Notes: generated from the letters alone by a model not told the origin. Numbered from the stretch's first letter, positions 39,649-48,878 are shown. The stretch: DNA of 64,000 nucleotides from Novosphingobium pentaromativorans US6-1 (GCF_000767465.1 NZ_CP009291.1:3452501-3516500); one strand, 5' to 3'. Translations and numbers: made by a program.

Positions 39649-40884
39649 ATGGACCTTGCGCACAGTCTGTCCGCGGCGGGGCGGTCCCGCAGCCTGTCCG
39701 AACGCTTTCGGGCCTTGCGCAGTGCCAGCGTCTCGTTGGTTTCCCCGCTGTCGGATGCCGATGCGACGATCCAGTCGATGCCCGATGCATCGCCTGCCAA
39801 GTGGCATCTGGCGCATACCACCTGGTTCTTCGAAACCTTCCTGCTGCGCGATCATCTGAACGGCTATGGCCTGTTCGACGAGCGTTGGCCCTACCTGTTC
39901 AATTCCTACTACGAGGCCGAGGGCGAACGCCACGCCAGAGCCGCGCGCGGCATGCTCTCGCGCCCCTCGCTCGACGAGGTGCTGGACTATCGCGCCCATG
40001 TCGATGCGGCGATGGAAGGCCTGCTCGAGCGAGATGAACTGGCCGACCTGATCGCGCTGGGCATCGCGCATGAAGAGCAGCACCAGGAACTGCTGCTCAC
40101 CGACATCAAACATGCGCTCTGGCGCAATCCGCTGGGTCCCGCTTACGGCGTCCTGCCCGAGGGCGGGGTGGATCGCGGGCTGGGCGATCAGGGCTGGATC
40201 GAGCATCCCGGCGGGATCGCGAGGATCGGGCACAAGGGCCCCGCCTTCGCCTTCGACAACGAAGGCCCTTCGCACCGCGTTCTGCTCGAACCCTTCGCCC
40301 TGTCGCGCAGGCTCGTCACCAACCGCGAATGGGATGCATTCATCGCCGATGGCGGCTATCGCACGGCGGGCCTGTGGCTTTCGGACGGCTGGGCCTGGGT
40401 GCAGGAGAATGCCATCGCAGCGCCGCTCTACTGGCGCGAGGGCGAGGCCTTCACGCTCGGCGGGTGGCGAGACCGCGATCCGGATGCGCCGGTCACGCAT
40501 ATCAGCCATTATGAGGCTGACGCCTTTGCGACCTGGGCCGGGCTGCGGCTGCCCACCGAGTTCGAGTGGGAAGTCGCCGCGCGCGACAGCGATCCGTCAG
40601 CGGGCGTGCAGTGGGACGGCGGTGCGGTCAACCCCTCCGGCACGGACCAGTTGTTCGGCGACTGCTGGCAATGGACCCGCTCGGCCTATCTTCCCTATCC
40701 CCGCTTCCGCCCGGCTGAGGGCGCGGTGGGAGAATACAACGGCAAGTTCATGAGCGGCCAATGCGTGCTGAAAGGCGCAAGCTGCGCCACGCCGCGTGGC
40801 CATTCACGGGCCACCTACCGCAATTTCTTCCAACCATATCAGCGCTGGCAGTTCACCGGCCTGCGTCTAGCAAGGGATCTGTAA
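39649..40884 (+). CDS. egtB: Ergothioneine biosynthesis sulfoxide synthase EgtB
   Basis: The 411-residue mononuclear iron enzyme joins cysteine or gamma-glutamylcysteine to hercynine. The N-terminal DinB-like part provides a histidine in WHLAHTTWFFE and the H-x3-H-x-E metal motif in HEEQHQELL. The C-terminal half is a FGE-sulfatase-like domain (LPTEFEWEVAAR, WQWTRSAYLPYP, ending RNFFQPYQRWQFTGLRLA). The ATG at 39649 starts the family consensus. It is followed by egtD after only 3 bp, and together they suffice for much of the pathway with an egtE-like lyase elsewhere. Confidence 0.92.
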   Translation: MDLAHSLSAAGRSRSLSERFRALRSASVSLVSPLSDADATIQSMPDASPAKWHLAHTTWFFETFLLRDHLNGYGLFDERWPYLFNSYYEAEGERHARAARGMLSRPSLDEVLDYRAHVDAAMEGLLERDELADLIALGIAHEEQHQELLLTDIKHALWRNPLGPAYGVLPEGGVDRGLGDQGWIEHPGGIARIGHKGPAFAFDNEGPSHRVLLEPFALSRRLVTNREWDAFIADGGYRTAGLWLSDGWAWVQENAIAAPLYWREGEAFTLGGWRDRDPDAPVTHISHYEADAFATWAGLRLPTEFEWEVAARDSDPSAGVQWDGGAVNPSGTDQLFGDCWQWTRSAYLPYPRFRPAEGAVGEYNGKFMSGQCVLKGASCATPRGHSRATYRNFFQPYQRWQFTGLRLARDL

Positions 40885-40887
40885 GCC

Positions 40888-41883
40888 ATGGCCACTGCCG
40901 CACCCTGCCTTTCCGAAATTCCGCGCGATACACTCCAGGCGCAATTCCGGGCAGAGGTGCTGCAAGGCCTGTCCCAACCGCGCAAGGCGATCCCCGCCCG
41001 CTGGTTCTACGACCGGCGCGGCAGCGAATTGTTCGAGGAAATCACCCAGCTCGAGGAATACTATCCCACGCGCACCGAGATCGGCATACTCACCGACCGG
41101 CAGGACGAAATCGGCCGCGCAGTCGGTTCGGGCCGGGTGATCGTTGAATTCGGCGCGGGCAGCGCGACCAAGACGCCGCTTCTGCTCGATGCCGCGGCGC
41201 CCAGCGCCTATCTGCCCATCGACATTTCCGGCGACTTCCTGCGCGATGCCTGCGGCCCGCTGGAGGACTCCTATCCCGAACTGCCGATCGTACCCGCCGA
41301 GGCCGATTTCATGCAGCCCATCGCGATAGAGGCGCTGCTGCCCGATGGGATGGAGCAGGAACAACGGCTGGGTTTCTTTCCCGGCTCGACCATCGGCAAC
41401 ATGGAACCGCGCGCGGCGATAGATCTGCTGCGCTCCATGCGGGAGACGCTGGGGCCGGACAGCCTGCTGCTGATCGGCATGGACCGGGTCAAGCCGCGTC
41501 CGGTCCTCGAGGCTGCCTATGACGACGCGCGCGGGGTGACGGCCGCCTTCAACCTCAATCTCGCAGCGCGGATCAATCGCGAGCTGGATGGATCGCTGCC
41601 CCTCGACGGCCTGCGTCATCGCGCCATATGGAACGACCGTCACGCGCGGATCGAGATGCATCTGGTAGCGCAGCGGGACATCGGTTTCGAAGTCTGCGGA
41701 CGGCGCTTCACCATGGACGAGGGCGAAACGATCCACACCGAGAACAGCCACAAGTACGACATGCGTAGCGCTGCGACACTGCTTCTTGGCGGCGGCTGGG
41801 AACCGCTCTCGACATGGTGCGACGAAGACAGCCACTTCATGGTCGTCCTTGCCCGGGCGATGGGCAGCGATCTTTCCGCCTGA
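40888..41883 (+). CDS. egtD: L-histidine N-alpha-methyltransferase EgtD
   Basis: The 331-residue SAM-dependent enzyme trimethylates histidine to hercynine. The SAM fold is seen in VIVEFGAGSATKTPLLL, YLPIDISGDFL and FFPGSTIGNMEP, and the EgtD-specific ending has GETIHTENSHKYD. It is the second gene of egtB-egtD. The classical mycobacterial egtA, egtC and egtE genes are not adjacent. Confidence 0.95.
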   Translation: MATAAPCLSEIPRDTLQAQFRAEVLQGLSQPRKAIPARWFYDRRGSELFEEITQLEEYYPTRTEIGILTDRQDEIGRAVGSGRVIVEFGAGSATKTPLLLDAAAPSAYLPIDISGDFLRDACGPLEDSYPELPIVPAEADFMQPIAIEALLPDGMEQEQRLGFFPGSTIGNMEPRAAIDLLRSMRETLGPDSLLLIGMDRVKPRPVLEAAYDDARGVTAAFNLNLAARINRELDGSLPLDGLRHRAIWNDRHARIEMHLVAQRDIGFEVCGRRFTMDEGETIHTENSHKYDMRSAATLLLGGGWEPLSTWCDEDSHFMVVLARAMGSDLSA

Positions 41884-41910
41884 GACCGTTCGCAAGCGAA
41901 GCGGCGGCTC

Positions 41911-42651
41911 TCAGGCGTTCAGGCCGCCGTTTATGCTGATCACTTGCCCGGTTATCCTGCGGGCCCTGTCGCCGCACAAGAACAGTGCAATCGGCGCGAT
42001 ATCCTCTGGCGTTGGCAGGCCGAGGCCGGCCCTTCGGGACACGCGCGACATGAATTCGGTGCCTTTGCGCCGGGAGATCTCGGTCTCGGCGACATAGCTG
42101 GGCGAGATCGCGTGCGCCCGGATCCCGTCGTGCGCGGCCTCGATGGCGAAGTTTCGGATGAAGCCGATGGTCGCGGCGCGCGCCGCGCCGACCAGGGTCT
42201 GGCGGCGTGCGGCATGGATTCCGGCATCGGAAACGAAAGCGATCAGCGTTCCGCCTTCCTGCGCGAGAAAGGTATATGCGGCATGGGCCAGCCTCTCGAA
42301 CCAGCCCACCGAGACGTCGAGAAAGTCCGTGAAGACATCGGGTGAAGTCTCTGGAAACAGGCCGGTTATACCCATCGGTCCGCAAGCCGTGCAGTCGATC
42401 ACCGCGTCGATCCGGCCGAAGTGTTCGGCCACTTCCGCGACGAGCGTTTCGGCGGCCTCGTCCTCCCGGATATCCGCAATGAACCCGTCTATCGTGCCCT
42501 GGTCGGAAAGGCCGGCGACGAGGGCGTGAACCTTGTCCTCGCTGCGCCCGTGAACGGCGACCTTCCAGCCTTCGGCCAATGCCTCGCGCGCGATGGCGCT
42601 GCCGACCGAGCCGCTGCCCCCGGCCACCAGCAGGACCCGGCCGTCAGTCAC
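41911..42651 (-). CDS. SDR-fold protein with degenerate active site
   Basis: The 246-residue protein has a short-chain dehydrogenase fold: cofactor loop VAGGSGSVGSAIA, adenine-binding HGRSED, and the C-terminal ITGQVISINGG. Key residues differ from the family. The serine S141 is present but the tyrosine 13 residues later is Val154, and the lysine four further is Arg158. The NNAG motif reads DCTACG. It therefore cannot use classical SDR catalysis and may be a binding or divergent reductase-like protein. The start is a GTG at 42651 and overlaps the dnaB stop by 8 bp, implying coupling. I do not know its role. Confidence 0.8.
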   Translation of the reverse strand: MTDGRVLLVAGGSGSVGSAIAREALAEGWKVAVHGRSEDKVHALVAGLSDQGTIDGFIADIREDEAAETLVAEVAEHFGRIDAVIDCTACGPMGITGLFPETSPDVFTDFLDVSVGWFERLAHAAYTFLAQEGGTLIAFVSDAGIHAARRQTLVGAARAATIGFIRNFAIEAAHDGIRAHAISPSYVAETEISRRKGTEFMSRVSRRAGLGLPTPEDIAPIALFLCGDRARRITGQVISINGGLNA

Positions 42652-44170
42652 TGTCGTACTGGTTGGCCCTGAGATCGTCCGGAGCGAGGTCGGAGAACTT
42701 GGTAATGCGCGCCTCGAAGCGCAGGCGCACCTTGCCGGTGGCGCCGTGGCGCTGCTTGGCGATGATCAGTTCGGACAGGCCGGTGACTTCTTCCATCTTC
42801 TGGCGCCAGGCTTCCCACTTGTCCTTGACGTCGGGGGAGTCCGTGTCGCTGGGGAACTTCGGCTCGGTCGCCTTCACGTAATAGTCTTCGCGGTAGACGA
42901 ACCAGACCATGTCGGCGTCCTGCTCGATCGAGCCCGACTCGCGAAGGTCGGAAAGCATCGGGCGCTTGTCGTCGCGCTGTTCGACCGCACGCGAAAGCTG
43001 CGAAAGGGCGATCACCGGCACGTGAAGTTCCTTCGCCAGGGTCTTGAGACCGCGCGAAATCTCCGAAATCTCGTTGACGCGGTTGTCGGTCGCGCGGCCA
43101 GAGCCCGAAAGGAGCTGCAGGTAGTCGATGATGACGAGGCCGATGTCGTGGCGGCGCTTCAGGCGGCGGGCACGGGTGCGTAGCGCGGCGATGGAAAGGC
43201 CGGGCGTATCGTCGATGAACAGGGGCAGTTCCGCCAGTCGCTGGCTGGCGAAGGAAAGCTGCTGGAAGTCCTCGCGGCTGATCTTGCCCATGCGCAGCGC
43301 TTCGGAACTGATGCCCGACTGTTCGGCGAGGATACGCGTGGCGAGCTGGTCGGCGCTCATTTCCAGGCTGAAGAAGGCAACCGCCGCACCCACCGACTTT
43401 TCGGTCTCGATGCCGTCCGCATGGTCGCGCTGCAGCCGGTCGGCGGCGTTGAAGGCGATGTTGGTGACGAGCGAGGTCTTGCCCATGCCGGGACGTCCGG
43501 CGAGGATGATGAGGTCGGAATCGTGCAGGCCGCCGATCTTCTGGTTGACCGAAGTAAGGCCGGTGGTCTTGCCCGAAATGTGGCCGCCCGAATTGAACGC
43601 CTTCTCGATGGCGGAAATGGCGGTGCGGGTGGCGACGCCGAAGCTCTGCGCCTCATTCGCGGTCGCGGCGCCTTCCGCCACCTTGTAGAGCGCAGCCTCG
43701 GCCTGTTCGATCTGCTCCATCGGCTCGACCGATTCGGAGGTGTCCATGGCCCCTTCGACGAGGCCGCGGCCGACCGAGATCAGTTCGCGCAGGAGCGCAA
43801 GGTCGTAGATCTGTTCGGCCAGTTCGCGCGGGGCCAGCAGGCCCTGTCCATCGGCAGTCAGGCGGGCGAGGTAGGAAACGCCGCCCAGCGCCTTGAGCTG
43901 TTCGTCCGCTTCGAAATACGGCCGCAACGTGACCGGGGTAACCACCGCCTTGCGGTCCAGCAGTCCCAGGATACGCTCGTAGATGCGGGCATGGACGGGT
44001 TCGAAGAAGTGTTGCGGCCCAAGCTGGGTCTGCAGTTCCTCGATCACGCGGTTGTCGATCAGGACCGCGCCCAGGAACGCGGCCTCGGCCTCGACGTTGG
44101 AGGGCAGGGCCCGCACTTGGGCGGAATCGTTGGTATCGGAGACCCGAAGTAGAAGCTGTTCTTGCGACAT
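42644..44170 (-). CDS. dnaB: Replicative DNA helicase DnaB
   Basis: The 508-residue ring helicase unwinds DNA at the replication fork. The N-terminal domain begins with SNVEAEAAFLGAVLIDN; the RecA-like C-terminal motor has Walker A GRPGMGKTSLV, VAFFSLEMSADQLA, LVIIDYLQLLSG and VIALSQLSRAVEQR. I set the start at the ATG at 44170; no clear ribosome site is seen and a longer upstream frame overlaps the UPF0262 promoter. It is divergent from UPF0262 and overlaps an SDR-like gene at its end. Confidence 0.95.
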   Translation of the reverse strand: MSQEQLLLRVSDTNDSAQVRALPSNVEAEAAFLGAVLIDNRVIEELQTQLGPQHFFEPVHARIYERILGLLDRKAVVTPVTLRPYFEADEQLKALGGVSYLARLTADGQGLLAPRELAEQIYDLALLRELISVGRGLVEGAMDTSESVEPMEQIEQAEAALYKVAEGAATANEAQSFGVATRTAISAIEKAFNSGGHISGKTTGLTSVNQKIGGLHDSDLIILAGRPGMGKTSLVTNIAFNAADRLQRDHADGIETEKSVGAAVAFFSLEMSADQLATRILAEQSGISSEALRMGKISREDFQQLSFASQRLAELPLFIDDTPGLSIAALRTRARRLKRRHDIGLVIIDYLQLLSGSGRATDNRVNEISEISRGLKTLAKELHVPVIALSQLSRAVEQRDDKRPMLSDLRESGSIEQDADMVWFVYREDYYVKATEPKFPSDTDSPDVKDKWEAWRQKMEEVTGLSELIIAKQRHGATGKVRLRFEARITKFSDLAPDDLRANQYDSD

Positions 44171-44302
44171 GAGGAGGTCGACAATGCTCTTCTCGAGTGC
44201 TGCCAGCAAGCCACGAGTGTTGCCATTTTCATCCACAGCTTGTGGAAGGATACGGAACGGCTTGCCCGCCCATGCTGCAAGCGCGTAAAGGCCGTTCGCA
44301 TC

Positions 44303-44785
44303 ATGGCGGACCCGCGCATCACGCATATCGAACTCGACGACGCGACCATTCTGTGGCGCAACGCCGATATCGAGCAGGAACGGCGTATCGCCATCTTCGA
44401 TCTTATCGAAGACAATATTTTCAAGCCGATACGCGCATTCGAGGCCGGTCACGAAGGCCCTTACCACCTGCGGCTTTCGGTGCGGGACGGGCGCCTTTCG
44501 CTGGAAATCTCGGACGAGAAGGGCGCCGCGCTGGAGACGATGGTGCTGGGACTCGCGCGATTCCGCCGTCCCATCCGCGAATACTTCGCGATCTGCGAAA
44601 GCTACTACCAGGCGATTCGCAAGGCGACACCGCAGGAAATCGAAACGATCGACATGGCCCGGCGCGGCGTCCACAACGAGGCGGCCGAACTGCTCGTCGA
44701 ACGGCTCGAGGGGAAGATCGAGACCGACTTCCCCACGGCAAGGCGGCTTTTCACCCTGATCTGCGTCCTGCATATCCGCGGTTGA
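44303..44785 (+). CDS. UPF0262 family protein
   Basis: The 160-residue protein matches the alphaproteobacterial UPF0262 family: ITHIELDDATILWRNADIEQERRIAIFDL, then LSLEISDEKGAALETMVLGLARFRR and YFAICESYYQAIRKATPQEIE (quoted in part). Function unknown. No signal or membrane segment. ATG 44303 is chosen because the upstream frame back to 44162 has no family match. It is divergent from dnaB and 11 bp ahead of a lysozyme gene. Confidence 0.9.
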   Translation: MADPRITHIELDDATILWRNADIEQERRIAIFDLIEDNIFKPIRAFEAGHEGPYHLRLSVRDGRLSLEISDEKGAALETMVLGLARFRRPIREYFAICESYYQAIRKATPQEIETIDMARRGVHNEAAELLVERLEGKIETDFPTARRLFTLICVLHIRG

Positions 44786-44796
44786 GGGGGCAGGAC

Positions 44797-45519
44797 ATGG
44801 CACGAAGAAAAAGCGTCGGAAGGGCGCGGGCAGGCGGCACCGGCTGGAAGCTGCGGCTGCTTGGCGCGGTCCTGCTCATCGCGATCGTCGCCGGGGCCTG
44901 GGGCTGGTGGCACTTGCGCCACTGGACGCCGGATCGCGCGATCTACCCGGTGCAGGGCGTGGAGATCGGCGTCGACGACGGCCCGGTGAACTGGAAGTCG
45001 ATCAAGGCCATCGGCGCCGACTTCGCCTATATCGACGCCAGCGCCAGCGCATTTGCCCGCGATCCGCGTTTCGTGGAGAATTTCGAGGCTGCACGGGCAA
45101 TCGGCATGCAGGTGGGCGCGGTTCACCGCTACGATCCTTGCCAGCCGGCGGAAAAGCAGGCGGCGAATTTCGTCACCACGGTGCCGCGCGATGCGGATCT
45201 GTTGCCCCCGGTCGTCGATCTCGAGATGCTGGCCGGCGACTGCCCGGTGAAAGTCTCCGACGCCAAAGTCGAAAGCGAACTGATGACTTTCCTCAACCAG
45301 GTCGAGACTCATGCCGGCAAGGCGGTGATCCTGAAAGTCTCGCCGGGGTTCGAATCGCGTTATCAGGTGGCCAACAAGCTCGACCGCAACCTCTGGCTCA
45401 TGCGCGACCGCTTGCTGCCGGATTATGGCGGGCGCCCCTGGACGCTGTGGACGGCGAACGGTGCGCTGGCAAACGAGGTGGCGGCCGACGGCCTGCGCTG
45501 GGTCGTCGTGCAACCATGA
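44797..45519 (+). CDS. Membrane-anchored GH25 lysozyme-like protein
   Basis: The 240-residue protein has a basic N-terminus, one membrane anchor (about residues 19-40: LRLLGAVLLIAIVAGAWGWW) and a GH25 muramidase domain (about 50-240). The domain opens with VQGVEIGVDDGPVNWKSIK, has FAYIDASASAFARDPRF and carries the acidic active-site pair in VVDLEMLAGDC; WLMRDRLLP and TLWTANG follow. It probably cleaves peptidoglycan on the outer face of the inner membrane. ATG 44797 has a GAGGGGGCAGG site upstream. The stop overlaps the next ATG (ATGA). Confidence 0.87.
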   Translation: MARRKSVGRARAGGTGWKLRLLGAVLLIAIVAGAWGWWHLRHWTPDRAIYPVQGVEIGVDDGPVNWKSIKAIGADFAYIDASASAFARDPRFVENFEAARAIGMQVGAVHRYDPCQPAEKQAANFVTTVPRDADLLPPVVDLEMLAGDCPVKVSDAKVESELMTFLNQVETHAGKAVILKVSPGFESRYQVANKLDRNLWLMRDRLLPDYGGRPWTLWTANGALANEVAADGLRWVVVQP

Positions 45520-45950
45520 GCGTGGCGCCGGACCGTGAGGCCCTGATCGCGGCGGCCCGCGAGGCGGCGGGTCTGGCCTATGCGCCCTATTCGAAGTTCC
45601 ATGTCGGCGCCGCGCTGCTTTTCGCGGACGGTTCGGTGGTGACCGGCGCCAATGTCGAAAACGCGAGTTACGGCCTGTCGCTGTGCGCAGAGACGGTCGC
45701 TTCGGCGAAAGTCCTGTCCTCCGGCGGGAGGGGCGGATTGATCGCCGTGGCGGTGACAGGCGGCGTGCCCGGCCAGCCGGGCAGAGGGGCCACGGTCACG
45801 CCATGCGGGCGCTGCCGGCAGGTTCTCAACGAACTGGCGCAGCTGGGCGGCACCGACCCGCTCATCTGGTGCGATGGCGAGAACGGCGGGCTTGAGCTGC
45901 GCCTGTCCGAACTGCTGCCCCACGCCTTCGGTCCCGCCAATCTGGGGTAA
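45516..45950 (+). CDS. cdd: Cytidine deaminase
   Basis: The 144-residue enzyme converts cytidine to uridine in pyrimidine salvage. The zinc ligands C57 and C97/C100 and catalytic E59 appear in NASYGLSLCAETVA and TPCGRCRQVL; the substrate-binding FHVGAALLF lies near the N-terminus. It is the small tetrameric type. Its ATG at 45516 overlaps the lysozyme stop by 4 bp, so the two are coupled although their functions are unrelated. Confidence 0.95.
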   Translation: MSVAPDREALIAAAREAAGLAYAPYSKFHVGAALLFADGSVVTGANVENASYGLSLCAETVASAKVLSSGGRGGLIAVAVTGGVPGQPGRGATVTPCGRCRQVLNELAQLGGTDPLIWCDGENGGLELRLSELLPHAFGPANLG

Positions 45951-45985
45951 CCGAAGGCGGCAGGCGCGGCGAAGTCAGCGGGCGT

Positions 45986-47125
45986 TCAGCCTTCGCGTTC
46001 GATCAGCCATTCAAGCAGGGCCCCAAGGCAGTCGCGGCCCAGTTGCATCGAGCGTTCCGGGCTCCATTCCTGTTTCGGGTCGGCAGCCGGGTTGTGGTCC
46101 TTGAACGGCATTTCCAGCGTCATCGCGACGCAGCCGAAGCGTTCGGCAAGCTGGTTCGTCGACATCGCCAGATTGCCCTTGCCGGGCCGCGCGACCGGGT
46201 AACCGAGCTTGGTCTGGAAATCGGGCGTGCGCCGTTCCAGCAGGGCGGCGTAGCGGTCATACCCTTCCTTCTGCTCGGGCTTGAGCGAGGGGATGCCCTC
46301 GAACCCTGCCAGGAATACGGCGGGAATCGCTTCGTCGCCATGCACGTCCATGGCGAAGTCGACCCCGCTGGCGTCCATGGCCTTGCGGATCGCCAGCACT
46401 TCGGGCGAACGTCCGGCGCTCGGCTCGTTCCATTCGCGGTTGAGGTTCACGCCCGCGGCATTGGTGCGCAAGTGGCCGCGGCGCGAACCGTCGGGGTTGG
46501 CATTGGGCACGACATGCAGGCGGCAGCGACGGCGCAGTTCGCGGCCCACCGAACTCGCCGGGTCGGCCAGCAGGTCCAGCGAGCCTTCCATCCACCATTC
46601 GGCCATCGATTCGCCCGGGTGCTGGCGCGCATAGAGCCAGACATGCACGGGGCCTTCGCCCATCTCGAGGCAGTCGACCGGCTGACCGTCCAGGGTGGTG
46701 CCCAGGCAGCTGTAGGCGACGCCGTCCGCAGCCGCGATGCGCGCCACCAAGTCGTGGTGCCGCTCCATCGAAAAGGGCGCGAAATAGGCGAACCAGGCAA
46801 GATCGCCTGATGGGCGGTAGGTGATGGTGAGGGTGCCGCCGTCGCGGCTCTCGTCCCATTGTCCGGCGGCGCGGCCCCAGAACCGGCGATCTTCGCTGAC
46901 GGCCGCGTTGTAGCTTGCCCAGCCCATCGGATAGGCCGAGCCGTTGAGGCCGGTGATCCGCAGCGTCACTTCGCGTCCCTGCGCGCCGCTGACGCGGAAG
47001 TGGAACCACTGGTAGAAATCGGACTCGTGGTCGCGCCGGATGGCAAGGCGCGCCTCGGTACCGTCGATGGAAAGGACTTCGATGTTGCCGGAATCGAATG
47101 CGGAGGTGATCTGTATCTCTGTCAT
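45986..47125 (-). CDS. M14 cytosolic carboxypeptidase-like protein
   Basis: The 379-residue protein is a bacterial member of the M14 group related to eukaryotic cytosolic carboxypeptidases. An N-terminal beta domain (about 1-120) precedes the catalytic domain. Zinc ligands and substrate residues are in [12 protein letters not shown] (HxxE), [28 protein letters not shown], and the glutamate base in TLEMPFKDH. No signal peptide is seen. It overlaps the stop of the upstream lipoprotein gene (ATGA), a coupling that links it to envelope proteins. The substrate is unknown; removal of C-terminal acidic residues is the family theme. Confidence 0.9.
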   Translation of the reverse strand: MTEIQITSAFDSGNIEVLSIDGTEARLAIRRDHESDFYQWFHFRVSGAQGREVTLRITGLNGSAYPMGWASYNAAVSEDRRFWGRAAGQWDESRDGGTLTITYRPSGDLAWFAYFAPFSMERHHDLVARIAAADGVAYSCLGTTLDGQPVDCLEMGEGPVHVWLYARQHPGESMAEWWMEGSLDLLADPASSVGRELRRRCRLHVVPNANPDGSRRGHLRTNAAGVNLNREWNEPSAGRSPEVLAIRKAMDASGVDFAMDVHGDEAIPAVFLAGFEGIPSLKPEQKEGYDRYAALLERRTPDFQTKLGYPVARPGKGNLAMSTNQLAERFGCVAMTLEMPFKDHNPAADPKQEWSPERSMQLGRDCLGALLEWLIEREG

Positions 47126-47730
47126 TTCACGAGGATAGTTTCCCCGGACTGGCCCGGAAAGTCCTTGAACAGCGCTTCGGCCATTTTCGCGGCCCCCAGA
47201 GATGTCTGGGCGAGGGGAGACTTGCTGCTGACCGAGAACTGCGCGCGGCCTTCCCAGATGGTGCGGCCGCTTTCGCGTTCGCGGATCATTACGTGCATTT
47301 GCGTTTCCACTTGCGCAGGTGGCGGTCCGGACAGGTCGATGCCGAGACCGACGCCCAGTCCCGAGCCGTAACTGCCGGTGCTGCCGCCCACGCCGACCGA
47401 TACCGGGCTGCCGTTGCGGACCGGGGCGAGGGTGTGGCGCTCGACGGACAGCTGTGCGACCTGCTGGCTGGGGGCCGCGCCGGGCAGGGGCGCGGTGTAG
47501 CCGACGCGGGTCAGTTCGCGCAGGACGGCGCCGGAGAAGGCACCGAATTCCATCCCGGCCTCCTGGCCTTCGGACGGTTCGACCGCGATCGTGCCCCGGC
47601 CCAGCGGAATCGCGCCGGCGGCATGAAACCGGGTGACCTCGACCGGTCCGACCGGCGCGACGCAGCCGCTCAGGAACAGGCTCGTCGCCAGGACGGCAGC
47701 GCCGCCAAGGGCTTGCAGGGTATGGCGCAT
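47122..47730 (-). CDS. DUF4136-like lipoprotein
   Basis: The 202-residue protein has a lipoprotein signal ([13 protein letters not shown], lipobox LSGC), followed by a DUF4136-like fold with [12 protein letters not shown], a glycine- and serine-rich loop ([21 protein letters not shown]) and [13 protein letters not shown] near the end. It resembles the next gene on this strand (47795-48538), also in layout, and the two look like diverged tandem paralogues. The role is unknown; outer membrane location is inferred from the signal. Confidence 0.82.
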   Translation of the reverse strand: MRHTLQALGGAAVLATSLFLSGCVAPVGPVEVTRFHAAGAIPLGRGTIAVEPSEGQEAGMEFGAFSGAVLRELTRVGYTAPLPGAAPSQQVAQLSVERHTLAPVRNGSPVSVGVGGSTGSYGSGLGVGLGIDLSGPPPAQVETQMHVMIRERESGRTIWEGRAQFSVSSKSPLAQTSLGAAKMAEALFKDFPGQSGETILVK

Positions 47731-47794
47731 ATCAACCTCTCCGGTGCTCAGGCATGTGCCGGTGTGCCGCCTGCACCGGGAGGATGCAAGTCGC

Positions 47795-48538
47795 TCAGTT
47801 TTCCGGGGCGGCTACCGGGTCCGCCTTGGGGAAATTGTCGAAGAGAGCGGTGGCCAGCTTGCTGGCGATGCGGTCGTCGCTCCAGTCGTCGTCGCCTTCG
47901 CGGGTGGCGATCGTGGCATAGCCTTCCCACAGGACCTTGCCGCTGGCCTCGTCGACGATGCGCGTGTCGAGCCGGGTGGAAATCAGCGCGGCGCGCGGCT
48001 TGGTAAGGTCGATGTTGATGCCAAGGCCATAGGCCGAACCCCGATTGCTCACGCCCATGGCGGCGGTGCCGCTTACGGGACTGCGCTTTTCCTCGGCAGG
48101 GGCAAGCACTTGCCGGGTGATGCGCAGCCGGGCGACCTGCCCCGGCGTCGCGCCGGAATGGAGCGTGTCGTAGCCCGCACCGACCAGCGCGTTCTCGATT
48201 GCTGCTTCGTAAGTGGCCCGCTTGCCGGAATCGAACCAGGGGCCGTCGCCCGATTCCGATTCGACGGTGACCGGGCCGTGACCCAGGGTCGCGGCGGCAT
48301 CGCCTTGGGCCGCGAAGCGGCTGACCTCTACCCGGCCCTCGCGCGAATCGCGGGACCGCGATGCGGCGCGCGCGGAAAGGCGGTCGGGATAGCGGTCCAG
48401 CGGATCGTCCCAGGCGGATCGGCCCCAGCCGGAACCCCAGCCCAGCGGCCGGGCGAAAGCCGGGATCGGCGCGAAGGCAGGGGATAGCGCCATGGCGGCC
48501 ATGCCCGCGGCGAGAAGCGCGCGCTTGTGGTTGTGCAT
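47795..48538 (-). CDS. Secreted DUF4136-like protein
   Basis: The 247-residue protein has a cleavable signal (MHNHKRALLAAGMAAMALSP to about residue 29, ending FARP). A linker rich in R, S and D follows, then a DUF4136-like region similar to the downstream lipoprotein: VEVSRFAAQGDAAATLG, VSNRGSAYGLGINIDLTKPR and GKVLWEGYATIATREGDDDW. It lacks a lipobox cysteine. Start 48538 is the signal-peptide methionine, with AGAAG upstream. It heads the run that continues with the lipoprotein and the M14 carboxypeptidase. Confidence 0.82.
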   Translation of the reverse strand: MHNHKRALLAAGMAAMALSPAFAPIPAFARPLGWGSGWGRSAWDDPLDRYPDRLSARAASRSRDSREGRVEVSRFAAQGDAAATLGHGPVTVESESGDGPWFDSGKRATYEAAIENALVGAGYDTLHSGATPGQVARLRITRQVLAPAEEKRSPVSGTAAMGVSNRGSAYGLGINIDLTKPRAALISTRLDTRIVDEASGKVLWEGYATIATREGDDDWSDDRIASKLATALFDNFPKADPVAAPEN

Positions 48539-48752
48539 TACCGTCTTCTCTTTTTTCGAGTTCAGTGTCGTCGCGCCCGGCGATGGTATATGATGGCGTG
48601 CCATTGCCGGGCGATGAACGGAGCCTAAATCTCAGTCGGATGCCGCAGGAATTGCCCGCCGGCGCTTGACTTTGCATGCAGCGACCATTAACGGCGCGGC
48701 TTCAATTTTCCGGCGGTCGGTAACCGCCCGACACACGCAGACGAGACAAACG

Positions 48753-48878
48753 ATGAAGATTCGCAATAGCCTCAAGTCGCTCAAGGGCCGTCACCGTGAC
48801 AACCGCGTGATCCGCCGTCGCGGCCGTACTTATGTCATCAACAAGACCAATCGCCGCTTCAAGGCGCGTCAGGGCTGA
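48753..48878 (+). CDS. rpmJ: Ribosomal protein bL36
   Basis: The 41-residue protein begins [19 protein letters not shown] and has the family end [16 protein letters not shown]. It is the C- form without the zinc-binding cysteines. It is a large-subunit protein. ATG 48753 is chosen because it gives the family length. A GC-rich hairpin follows at 48954-48972. Confidence 0.95.
   Translation: MKIRNSLKSLKGRHRDNRVIRRRGRTYVINKTNRRFKARQG

Noticed and set aside
44162..44302. Upstream extension of the UPF0262 gene
   Set aside because: The extra 47 residues have no family match and lie in the probable dnaB promoter.
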